Origin: Cercis canadensis | Lineage: Eukaryota; Streptophyta; Magnoliopsida; Fabales; Fabaceae | Reading direction: 5' to 3' | Assembly: GCA_003255065.1 (NCBI GenBank) | Contig: QAOA01008766.1 | Coordinates: 1-64,000, forward strand | Length of the DNA stretch: 64,000 nt | Shown: positions 35,570-45,561 of the stretch, piece after piece | Layout of the letters: the number at the start of each line of letters is the position of its first letter | Numbering within the stretch: the first letter of the stretch is position 1 | Notes under the pieces: model-generated | Seen by the model: only the letters and a program-made list of their open reading frames with translations | The model's database searches: none | Told to the model about the DNA's origin: nothing | Translations under genes and position numbers: made by a program

Positions 35570-35905
35570 TATCTTTTTTGAGGTTAATTTATTAAAATAA
35601 TGTAAAAAAATAAATAAATACATAAATGGATTATTGTTAAAATTGTTTATGAAAATGAGTCCTTTAAACACGTTGGAATCATTTCAATGTGTTTTTATGA
35701 GATACGTTAAAATCATTTTAGCATGTCTTAAGTGTGAGCTGTTGAAAAATGATTACAGCGTGTTCCTATGGGACACGTTGAAATTATTTCAGTGTGTCTA
35801 AAGTGATTTATTTTCGTAAATAATTTTAACAATAACTCTTTTATGTATTTTTTTTTTTTGCATTATTTCTATCATGTAACCCTTTTTTGAGTTTATTGTT
35901 TTAAA
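35570..35905. mobile_element. Foldback MITE with internal palindromic units
   Basis: The left arm (AATAATGTAAAAAAATAAAT, then GGATTATTGTTAAAATTGTT) is complementary to the right arm, which read on the minus strand is AATAATGCAAAAAAAAAAAA then GAGTTATTGTTAAAATTATT. The arms are about 110-140 bp. The centre holds three diverged near-palindromes of the form CACGTTGAAATNATTTCAGTGTG at about 35669, 35703 and 35768. No coding capacity; target duplication not resolved. Confidence 0.7.
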
Positions 35906-36034
35906 ATAAGTAATAAGCTAAGAATTGTTCCGTGAAATTACTAACTACTAATTAACTTTCAAATTTACCTAACTTCGTAAAATAAAAAGTCAGCATAAGC
36001 CAGCGCCATTAACTATTTGAAGGCAGGAAGCTAA

Positions 36035-36041
36035 TATATAT
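36035..36041 (+). promoter_or_regulatory. TATA box of F6'H-like gene 2
   Basis: TATATAT in GGAAGCTAATATATATG, about 130 bases before the ATG at 36168, conserved with the first copy. Confidence 0.55.
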
Positions 36042-36167
36042 GTTTGAGTAGATTCAACACTGAGATAGTGCATTACGCTAATAACACGTTGTCGCCTCCA
36101 TAGTCACTTATCATATTTCTTTTTCCCAGACCACCATTTTCTCACTTCCCAAACAGTACCTCTAACC

Positions 36168-38042
36168 ATGTCCTCCCCCTCCAATCTCATCGATTTCGTG
36201 GTGAACCAAGTCAACGGAGTAAAGGGTCTTGCTGATTTGGGCCTAGAAAGCATTCCAAACCAATACATCCAATCTCTGGAAGAGAAATTCGACAATAGCA
36301 AAATAGTCTCTGAAGAATCAATACCCACCATTGATTTCACCAACTGGGATGATCCAGAAGTTGCAGAATCCATTTTCAATGCTGCAATTAATCTGGGGTT
36401 CTTCCAAATCGTTAACCATGGAATACCCATCAAGCTTATTGAGGACCTGAAAGCTGCAGTTCATAGATTCTTTGAGTTGCCGGTGGAGGAGAAGAAGTTT
36501 CTGAAAGAGAACACACCCTCAGAGTTTGTGCGATTGGCCACCAGTTTCAGCCCTCATGCTGAGGCAACTTTGGAGTGGAAAGATTATTTGCAGCTTGTGT
36601 ATGCTTCAGAGGAGAAAGCCAAGGAATATTGGCCTGCTATTTGCAAGTAAGAGCTTCTTCTCATTTTTGTGTGATTTGCTTTTGTGCATAACTTCATTTT
36701 ATCAGATAAATTAGAGTTCAATTATGCTCATAGTTACTTAATTAGTGATTCTCCTTGTTAAACTTAATACCTGATTGACGTGGGAATGGAATTTCTTTTT
36801 AAGGCTTCACATTAGAATAAGTAGATTGTATGTTCCCTATCCTAAATCTTCCATAAGAGGAAGCTTGTGCCATTTGATGGGCTACACAAGGAATTTGATC
36901 AAATGTGGTTTAATTAGAAACCTCATTTTATAGGCACGACACAAAATGACAACTTGACATGGAAATCTATTATTTTTAAAGCAAACCTTTTGAATGAATA
37001 TAAGGTTATATACGATTTTTTTTGGTATCAAACCCCATTTTTACTATATAAGGTGTTGTCTAGTGATGATCCAAATTGGGTTTTTCTTACCTTCAGCGAT
37101 GTTTAATTCAAAAGGAATCCTGTAATGCATCACAGATTCCCAGGATCAAAGCCCATTGTGAGGAAATATTAGCTGAAGTACTTATTGGGGAGAAATGATA
37201 TGTTACACTAAAACATTTACATGATTCATCTCAGTGAAGTAGTTTTTATACATGAATATGTAGTAGTTTCACGTTTCATGTGAAGAGGAGGGTTACACTT
37301 GATGCACTGAACAATTCACCCTTTGATTGATGGTCCTTCATAATATAACATTTTCAAATATAGCTTACCAATACATACACCCAAAGGACCAATGGACAAT
37401 GAAAAAAGGGCATATTTTTGCATATGAATATGTGATAATTGATGTCTATGTATCTATCTTTGCTGCAGGGATCAAGCACTGGAATATATGAAATATGCAG
37501 AAGTTTTCATCAGAAGGTTGTTGAAAGTGCTCCTCAAGAAACTCAACGTGAAGGACATGGACAAAGCAAGAGAACATGCCTTAATGGGTGCAATGATACT
37601 TGCTTTCAATTACTATCCCTCTTGCCCTAATCCCGAATTAGTAGCTGGTGTCGGCCGTCATTCTGATATATCATCAATCACTGTCCTACTACAAGATGAG
37701 ATTGGTGGGCTTTATGTAAGAGCCAATAATGGTGACGGTTGGATCTATGTCCCTCCTGTTGATGGAGCATTAGTAATCAACATTGGAGACGTGCTGCAAA
37801 TAATGAGCAATGACAGATACAAAAGCATTGAGCATAGAGTGGTTGCTAACAGAAGCAAGACCAGGATCTCTCTCCCAATTTTTGTGAATCCTGCACCTGA
37901 TGCCATCGTTGCTCCTTTCTCAGAAGTGCGAGAGAATGGAGAGGAACCAAAGTATAAGCAACTTGTGTACTCTGACTACTTCAAGTATTTCTTCAGCAAG
38001 CCTCATGATGGAAAGAAAACTATTGAATTTGCTAAGATATGA
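36168..38042 (+). CDS. F6'H: Feruloyl-CoA 6'-hydroxylase-like 2-oxoglutarate dioxygenase, copy 2
   Basis: Exons 36168-36646 and 37469-38042 give 350 residues, with the same intron position and phase as copy 1 and roughly 90% similarity. Iron ligands H224, D226 ([13 protein letters not shown]) and H282 (SIEHRV) and the R292-x-S294 motif (RISLPIF) are present. Differences that may touch substrate binding include [20 protein letters not shown] in place of [20 protein letters not shown]; the SFSPxAExxLEWKDYL form is the one seen in Arabidopsis F6'H1, so this copy looks more canonical. It ends [17 protein letters not shown]. Same strand and tandem with copy 1, about 3 kb apart. A cytosolic enzyme of coumarin biosynthesis; exact acceptor (feruloyl- or p-coumaroyl-CoA) is inferred only at family level. 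Confidence 0.9.
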
Positions 38043-39121
38043 TGGGTGTTTATGTTTTGTGATAGGGTGCTTGGAATCCAATTCTTTTGTTTTGGGTATC
38101 GCACCCCAAAAATAAAGTTACTATACCTAGAACTGCAGTGTTGTATGCCACATTGTAGCAGCTAGTGCAGTATCTTGTACTCAGATACAGGAAGAGAGAG
38201 CTAGTTAAAATTGTATGTTTGTGTGTCTTTATTTTCATAACCCTTGCATGCAATGTGTACTTACCAAAAATTGATCAATAATATATATGACCTTGTTTTG
38301 GTTACATCCTGCTTTGAGCTATAAAACCTATCATTCTTTTACCTACATTTTTTGTTGAACTGATCTGAAAGAAAATCAAGAAGAGTATCTCTTGGGATAA
38401 ACCTCAGTCAATTAGAAAGTTGCAATGGTCTGAAGTGCACCAGCTGTTTCCATATCCTCAGGAACCCAGCAACCTGAGAATTTTAAGCACACTTAACCTT
38501 TACACATCTACATGGACATTAATAAGGAGAAAGAGCATAAGATTTATATGCATATAGACACTACTGACAAATGTTGTGCCAATTGGCTCCTGTAATAACC
38601 TAAAATGTAGTACAATGGCATAAAATAAGAGGCATGGTGCATAAGATTTTATTTTATTTTCTTTTTTTGCTAAAGAAATGAATCGGAAATTGATCTGTAC
38701 TCCTTAGGCATATCTTAAGAATGAAAAATTAAAGGCTTCAATTCTTCAATACCATGGTCCTGCACTAATGTTCTGCCTATCTCATGATGGATGATATCTC
38801 TCAGTTAATGCAGAAATTATGAGAATGGGATTTACTAACATCAATGAATCCAGAAAATAAGTTATGACATGCTTAAAACAGGATAACAATCAGCTCACTG
38901 AGGTTGAAGTTCAAGTAACTAACATTCAGTTCATTGAATTGGTGAAAAGATTGGATGCCTAACTTCATTGCATCTTGAAAAAGCTATTTTGACTGTTTGA
39001 TAATGTATGGCAATCAATTGCACTCAGCAATAGCATTCACGTTGACAAAAGCATGCCCTAGTGTGTAGGTGGGATGTCCTAAAATCTAGAAATTTACTGC
39101 TACAAGACACGAAAAGCTTAC
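38043..39121. other. Intergenic region between the dioxygenase pair and the F-box gene
   Basis: Mostly AT-rich with no clear gene. On the minus strand an acceptor-like CTTAAAATTCTCAG at about 38474 opens a short frame (CWVPEDMETAGALQTIATF then stop); see the candidate exon next to it. Confidence 0.35.
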
Positions 39122-39183
39122 GTCAAATCAGTAATCAGCATCCAATTATCAACTCCAAGAGCTGCATCTTCACCTTCAACTAC
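39122..39183 (-). other. Candidate orphan exon, unidentified
   Basis: On the minus strand a strong acceptor (GCTTTTCTTTTGCAG) precedes a 62-base open segment, VVEGEDAALGVDNWMLITDL, followed by a donor GTAAGC. The composition looks protein-like, but no partner exon with matching phase and no known family is visible. Joining it to the 38473 acceptor gives a stop after four more codons. It may be a remnant of a deleted gene. Confidence 0.25.
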
Positions 39184-40193
39184 CTGCAAAAGAAAAGCAG
39201 CAACCCACATGGAACTTCAAAGACCAACCAACTTGCCGTCTAAATTTAAGGCTGCTGAGCATTACCACAACTGTAAATTTCTCTGTTAAGTTTAACCAGC
39301 TAGTTTAAACACGTGATGATGTACAGTTATAATTTCTCTTCCTTTGCTGACTAACTTCAACTTTCATCTTTTTCTTTTGGTGAACCAAGATTCATTGGTT
39401 TAGCTTTCCCTGTTTTTGTTTGATGAAAAGACATTTTTGGATATTTAAATAATGAGACTAAACACAGAGATAAGTTGATTATATCTTATTAAGTAATCAA
39501 ACAGTAGACCAGATGCGATATTATTACTCCGTTTCCTTTCTTCTCTTCTAATTAAAGAAAGAGAGAAAGTAACATGTGGAATAACTTGCACTCCATCAAT
39601 TAGAAATTAGTAATTAAATTAATGGACAGTAAATACAAAAGAGTAATCATGACCATAAGAAAACTATACTTTTTTAATTCAATAAATGATGTGGATGGTG
39701 ACTAAAAATAAAATTAACTTATGTTTTTTTTTTTATTGCTTAAAAGTTAAAAAAAAAAATTATCCAATTTTAAAGTTAAAATATGCCACATACCTCATCG
39801 ACTTACAAAATTAAAATATGTCACATTTTTCAACTGAACCAACTTATATAATTATAACCAAAAGAAAAAAAAATTATAATCAAATTTCGAAAGTAATCAA
39901 ACTGTTGTCCAAATCCATTAATATAATAAAAATTCATCACTCATTATCAATAGCAATAAATAATAATAATTAATTTTTTTTTTCTAAAAATAAAATCTAA
40001 GCTATATTGCACTGATCGAGCCAAAATAGGCCAATCACAAACAATTGCAATTTCTCAAAGATTAATCAATTTCTTCTTTCGGACCTACTACCTAGAGATA
40101 CGCCCTAAGAAAAATCTCGTGCGCCATTGTCTGTGGGTCTCACTACAACAATGATGCCAACTGGCGGCGCATTTTAGCCAAACCGGCGCAACC

Positions 40194-41453
40194 TCAACAT
40201 TCCACACCCACACAGGAGGCGCGTCGAAACACCTCCGGCAGATCCGCTCCTCTACTCCACTCGCCGGTGATACAATCATACACCAAAAGCAGCCCTTCTC
40301 TCACGCCCCTCCCGCTCCTCCCACTTCTCATTAATAAATCATCGATGCCCCCTGTCACCTGAATCAGCACCACCTTGTTCCCCATTCCTATGCAGCTGAA
40401 CCTCATTCTGCTGTCCACTCTAACTTGCGCCGGCAGCGGTGGGCTTTTTATCCTGCACCACTCCCCAAACCCGCCACTGCCCCCGTGGTTGGAGATTTTC
40501 CGGCGAGCGTCGAAACTCCAGAACGACAGCTCCACCGCATGGCTGGTCAGCACATATACATGCCCCGCGGCAGCGGAAGCCGCCACCACGCAGCCTCCGC
40601 CGGGAACTGCTCGGCTCCTCAGCCAGACGCGTGCTTCTACATCGAACAAATCCATGGTGCTGGCGTACACCGCGTGTCCCTCAGTGCCACTAGCAGCGCG
40701 TGAGAGTTCGTTCCCCTCCGCCGCGCCAATTCTGAGCCCTCCAATTATATAGAAAACCCCATCGACGGAAGCCCCAATGCACCCGTATCGTCTTCTCGGC
40801 GCGTTAGATACAACTCTCCAGGTATCAGTCTCCGGTTCATACTCCTCCACCGCCGCAGTCCTCGAACAGCCACCGGCGACGTAGATTCTCGCGCCAGCAA
40901 CGGCAGCAGCGAATTTTTTGCGCGGGAAAATCATCGCGGATCTCGGAGTAATACTCCCTGCCCACGTATCGTATCGCACCATAGCATTCCTCCCAATGAT
41001 GTATATCCTGGGGCCAATCGAAGACAAGCGCGCATGGGCCAACAAAGAATGGAAATTATCGAGGGAAACGGCGTCGTAACAGGGGAGGAAGAGGGCAATC
41101 TTCCAGGCACCATCAATGAGAGTAGCGGCGCAGAAGCCGGAATTGGTGGCGGCGAGGGAGAAGACGGAGTGGTGAAGGAGGGAGCGACGGCCGCGGAGAT
41201 CGGAGAAATCGGAGGAGTGGAGGAGACGGGCCCAGCGGCGGCAAACTAGAGAGAGTGATGGTAGAGAAGAGGGTGGGACCCGGGAGAGGCACTCCAAAAC
41301 GACGTCGTCGGGGAGGGAGGAGATGGTGGTGGTGGTGAGGGTAGCGGGTTTGTGTATGGGAATGGAAATGGTGGTGTCGTGAGGATTGGGGAAGCAGGAT
41401 TTCATGAGCCATGTGAAGTGGCGGGAGTTGCAGCTCTCTCTCTCTGAACTCAT
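40194..41453 (-). CDS. F-box/kelch-repeat protein
   Basis: Single-exon gene of 419 residues. The N-terminus SCNSRHFTWLMKSCFPNP resembles the At5g26960 type. F-box at about residues 44-88 (ISSLPDDVVLECLSRVPPSS, then VCRRWARLL), the segment that binds SKP1. Kelch repeats from about 148: GPRIYIIGRNAMVRYDTW, FAAAVAGARIYVAGG with VEEYEPETDTW, and YGCIGASVDGVFYIIGG with MDLFDVEARVW, then a diverged C-terminal blade region. In the family such proteins are substrate receptors of SCF ubiquitin ligases; the target is unknown. The gene is markedly GC-rich compared with its AT-rich surroundings, as intronless plant genes often are. The antisense strand also has long open frames, which are shadows. The leader contains a CT-rich tract. 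Confidence 0.9.
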   Translation of the reverse strand: MSSERESCNSRHFTWLMKSCFPNPHDTTISIPIHKPATLTTTTISSLPDDVVLECLSRVPPSSLPSLSLVCRRWARLLHSSDFSDLRGRRSLLHHSVFSLAATNSGFCAATLIDGAWKIALFLPCYDAVSLDNFHSLLAHARLSSIGPRIYIIGRNAMVRYDTWAGSITPRSAMIFPRKKFAAAVAGARIYVAGGCSRTAAVEEYEPETDTWRVVSNAPRRRYGCIGASVDGVFYIIGGLRIGAAEGNELSRAASGTEGHAVYASTMDLFDVEARVWLRSRAVPGGGCVVAASAAAGHVYVLTSHAVELSFWSFDARRKISNHGGSGGFGEWCRIKSPPLPAQVRVDSRMRFSCIGMGNKVVLIQVTGGIDDLLMRSGRSGRGVREGLLLVYDCITGEWSRGADLPEVFRRASCVGVEC

Positions 41454-42144
41454 GAGAGAGAAAGAGAAGGACGAAGTTGCACGTTTCAGATAGTGAAGAA
41501 ACAGAAAGACTCATAAGCTAAGTGGTGGCACTGGTTTTGTTGAGTTATGATATGGTAATGGGAAGGACATGGAGGTAATGTGAAGGTGCAGTTACAGCAC
41601 CGTCAGATTTCTGGAATCTAGTTTGATTCTGTACTTTTTCATTTATCGGTTTGGATAAGGGACATTTCAGATTCCTCGGTTTGGATTTGTCGTAACTTTC
41701 AAAAGCTTGACTTTGATTATTGGGATTGAGGGACCTGTAATCCATTTCAGTACCCATTACATGTTACTCTATCTCATTGAATAAAGGGTACTCTCACCCA
41801 AATACTTTAGAAAAAAATTTAGTAGTTTTGAATTTATTTACATATATATTATAATTTTTTTAAATTTAGTACTTTTGAATTTATTTACATATATATTATA
41901 ATTTTTAATTGGTGGAGTCTACGGAACGTGTTATTGGCCACATGGCATATCCACATTAGACACGCCATTAAGTCACGGTGTGTCTCTTTTTGTTTGCTAG
42001 TTGGTGCTTTACTAATTAAAAATAAAAATAAAGGGGTGTAAACACGCAACGTGACTAATGGCATGTCCCATAGACCTTGCATTTCTAGATTCTTTTTTTA
42101 AAAAGTTTTTAAAAATTACAATATCTAAGTAAATAAGTTTTAAA

Positions 42145-42180
<36 letters not shown>

Positions 42181-42534
42181 CTCAAATTATAATATTTAGA
42201 TCAAAAAGCTTAAATAAAGAGTAAATTTTTTATGTATAAATCTTTTAAGATTTGATGAAAATAGATCATTATTTTTTTAAAAAAAAATTACATAAACTTT
42301 TTTATTTTACATTTTAACATGACCAAATCTCCTTATTTTTATTTCATAATTTACATAGAATACGAAGACCTGAGTAAAATCTCAAATGACTATGTATCTA
42401 TCTTTTAAAATTTAGGAGATTTTTAAAACTCTAGATTAAATTCAAAATGCACTTGCTCTTAGTAATTGTAGTGTTATTATGATAATATTATTAGTGATTT
42501 AAATGATTATTCTTTTTTATATAGGAGTCTCTTG

Positions 42535-42575
<41 letters not shown>

Positions 42576-43600
42576 CCACATTTTAAAAAATAAATTTGAA
42601 TTTTGACCTTTGTTTTAAGAGATGAAGTCCATTTGTTATGGGTCCGTATATAAAAGTTAAAGCCATGTTTTTCTTATGGGTCTATTTGTTTCAATGGAAA
42701 AAAAAATTATAGAAAAATTTTTAATATGATAAAAATATTTTTAAATAGTCACTATTTAAATGAGCCCCTACATATACAAAATAGTAAAAAAATTATAATA
42801 AATTGTTAGCTTTAAATATTAGAAATATTTACTTTTTTTTCTATTTCTATTTCTATTTTTATTAACTGCATCATTAAATTAAAAAATATATATTACTATA
42901 GAGGTCTGATTAGTGAGACATAAAAGTGCATGGGAAGGAAGAGAAAAACGAAACAAATTAGTTGCTCTTACCTTGTTTTTTTTATATTGTAATTATCTAA
43001 CCTATACAAAAGAAGGCAAAGGAAAATCATGTGTGTGTGTAAAAAAAGCATGTGACATTATTATTTTTATATATTAAGTCATGTTCATGTCCCATTAGTT
43101 GTTGAAAGTTAGTATCGAAAAGGCCAAATTAGGTAATGATCTATCATAAGCACTGATATATCTTTACACTGCATTCTACTACATATGATTCCCATAGAAA
43201 AATGGAATATCAATAAGTATAAATTAATGTATATGCAAGAAGTAAGGTGCTATCTATTAACACAATAGGTAAATTGTTCATAAATTATATAAATGGTTGA
43301 AAAAAGAGTTGAAGTGATGCCATTTGTTTTATTCAAAATTTATCACTAGCGCATTCTATTTATAGTTTTTATATTATTTGTGAATATGTGCCATTACTCA
43401 AAGATATACACCAAGTGAGGAACAATTAGGACCATAAAATTTATAATAATATGAAATATTTTTAGTTTATAATATAAATGTATTACATGATTGTATAACT
43501 TTTTAAAATTGGATCCATTTATAACTTCTTTTTGTTTTATCTAAGATTAAGTGTAGTATTTGTTCTTATGAATTTAATAGTTAAGAACTTAATTCTAGAC
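41454..43600. other. AT-rich intergenic stretch
   Basis: No gene seen. It contains a 47-base tandem pair at about 41818-41906 (AGTAGTTTTGAATTTATTTA and AGTACTTTTGAATTTATTTA), an imperfect inverted repeat at about 41955-42075 (GACACGCCATTAAGTCACGG against GTGACTAATGGCATGTC), and two (TA)n microsatellites near 42149-42175 and 42540-42574. Confidence 0.6.
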
Positions 43601-43687
43601 CAAGAGCTTTATCCCAATGGTCACCAAGCATGGCTAGAGGCCATTGCACTTTAGGGTTGCAAGATCGATACCCTGCTTGACTCCCTC

Positions 43688-44092
43688 TGTTACGAGTCCT
43701 ACATTGATTTCACAAGCAATTATGGAATAGTACTTAAGCCTAAGATGTTCTCTCATCTAATAGACTAGTCTTTTGAGTTGAGCTCTCCTCTTGGGCTTAA
43801 GACCTACCATTGGTGCTTTCACTAAGAGTTGGTGTGACATGGAAGATGGCTTCCTGGTGCTTGGTAAAATCTAGAGTAGAGCCGTCCAAAGAGAAAAATG
43901 GCTGCTTGGTGCTGAGAAGAGTCCGTAGTGAGAGTCGTCTGTGGGCGTCTACCTTCTCAAGATGTGGGTAATGTTACGAATCTCACATGGATTCTATAAG
44001 CAATTGTGGAATTGTACTTAAGTCTAAGAGGCTCTTTCACCTAATAGGCTAGTCTTTTGAGTTAGCTTTCCTCTTAGACTTAAGACCTAACA
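43688..44092 (+). mobile_element. TRIM-type LTR element
   Basis: 5' LTR 43688-43809 (TGTTACGAGTCCTACATTGA to GACCTACCA) and 3' LTR 43972-44092 (TGTTACGAATCTCACATGG to GACCTAACA), about 121 bp each and clearly homologous. Directly after the 5' LTR is TTGGTGCTTTCACTAAGAG, a primer-binding-site-like sequence, and a purine-rich GATGTGGGTAA precedes the 3' LTR. The internal part is only about 160 bp and non-coding, the hallmark of a terminal-repeat retrotransposon in miniature. Left flank CCCTC (43683-43687) matches CCCTC after the copy of this LTR that follows the N at 44215 (44328-44332); after this copy the flank reads CGCTC. Confidence 0.75.
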
Positions 44093-44450
44093 CGCTCACT
44101 CTCTAACTTTCCTTCTCTACTTACACGTAAAAAAAAAAAAAATAGTAACTCTACATGGATGGCTCTTACTACAAAGGTTTTCTCCCATAAACAACACATA
44201 TCTATTGATAAGAANTCTCATATCAATTCTATAGGCAATTATGGAATTGTACTTAAGTCTAAGAGACTCTTTCACCTAATAGGCTAGTCTTTTGAGTTAG
44301 CTTTCCTCTTAGACTTAAGACCTAACACCCTCACTCTCTAACTTTCCTTCTCTACTTACACGTAAAAAAAAAAAAATAGTAACTCTACATGGATGGCTCT
44401 TACTACAAAGGTTTTCTCCCATAAACAACACATATCTATTGATAAGAAAG
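43977..44450. repeat. Direct duplication of about 240 bp split by a single N
   Basis: 43977-44214 (TRIM 3' LTR plus flank) and 44216-44450 are about 95% identical. They meet at the undetermined base 44215. The left copy stops at TTGATAAGAA and the right copy runs on past it, the pattern expected if two contigs overlap and were not merged. Confidence 0.8.
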
Positions 44451-44599
44451 CATGCAAGCTTCAATAAGAAGAATCTCATTTTTGGAGCTTTATTACAAGG
44501 AAATAATGATAAATGTAATCTCATTTTTTGTTAAATATTTCACAATTTGTCTGTAAAGGAATATCTTAGTGATTTCATATTTTTATTTTTGTACAAATA

Positions 44600-44945
44600 T
44601 GGGGTATTTTATTATAGAGATCCTATATTTAAATATAACAAAAAGAGAATGAAGTGAGATTTGTGAGGAGATAATAGACTGTAAGTTCAAGTAGACAAAA
44701 AAAAAATTTAATTTTGTTTGGAATTTTTTTAAATACTTTTTGTATTTATGTAGTATATCATACTATATGAGAATAACCAATATATAAATGACATGTGTAC
44801 AAGTCAATTATTTTTAAGTTTGTTTAAAAAAATAAGATAAATTATATTTATATCCAATAAAATATAAAAATTACGTATATTTGACATATCAATATAGTAT
44901 AATATACTCATATAGTATCATAGAATCTCCGATTTTATTTTTTTT
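44600..44945. repeat. AT-rich dispersed repeat, copy 1
   Basis: The segment from GTAGTATATCATACTATATG, through AAAATAAGATAAATTATATT, to ATAGTATCATAGAATCTCCG recurs at about 51160-51480 in the same orientation with many small differences. A non-autonomous transposon family is likely; ends not resolved. Confidence 0.5.
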
Positions 44946-45076
44946 GCTTATGATTAAGTATGCAATTTATTTTGTGCTTTGTTATGTATAACCATTTCAG
45001 TAATTAGATTGGGCCTGAGCCTATTACGAGATACAAAAAGAGAACGGCCCAAGTACTACTTTCAAATTAGAAGTTG

Positions 45077-45305
45077 AACGGTCCATTTTCATTGAAAAGG
45101 ATTAAAAAAAAAAAGTAAAAGGGTTTTTATTCACAAAAAAATAACCCCACACCTTCCCGAATAACGGCTAGTAAAAGGGGTCAAGTAAGAAACAGAAAGT
45201 GATTCATAGCCCTTGGATGAGAAATTAATCCAACGGTTCATTTTCTAAAAGAGTCGACCGTTGGAGGTGACCAGGTCGGCGTCGCTTCCGCTTTCTCATA
45301 TAAAA
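45077..45305 (+). promoter_or_regulatory. Cyclin B promoter: MSA elements and TATA box
   Basis: Two full mitosis-specific-activator (MSA) elements fit YCYAACGGYY: TCCAACGGTT at 45229-45238 (plus) and its inverted match at 45256-45265 (TCCAACGGTC on the minus strand). Two further AACGG cores lie at 45077-45081 and 45163-45167. TATAAAA follows at 45299-45305. MSA elements bind three-repeat MYB (MYB3R) factors and give G2/M-phase transcription, which fits the gene downstream. Confidence 0.75.
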
Positions 45306-45561
45306 GATTTGTAAAAAATTCAGAAACATCAAAGACGCAAACAGTGCAAAGAAGCGAGTTTTCTCAGTGGCGAAAAACGAAACATACAGAAAGTGACGGA
45401 AATTGTGGTTTCTCTGATCGTGGAGACAATCCGACGCGGTGGCGACCACCGACGGTGACGGAAGAGAGACGCGCAACAGTCGTCTCCAGGTGTTTCTGTC
45501 GTCCCTGTTCTCTAGTATTGGAGGTGTTTTCGGCAGTAGTTTTCAAGAACAAGAGCCAGAC

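Noticed and set aside
40375-41249. Long open frames on the plus strand opposite the F-box gene
   Set aside because: They arise from the GC-rich codon use of the minus-strand gene, have no domain and no conserved start.
43610-43687. Possible second tRNA-derived SINE before the TRIM element (GGGTTGCAAGATCGATACCC B-box-like)
   Set aside because: The A box is unclear and the body is missing; too weak to annotate.
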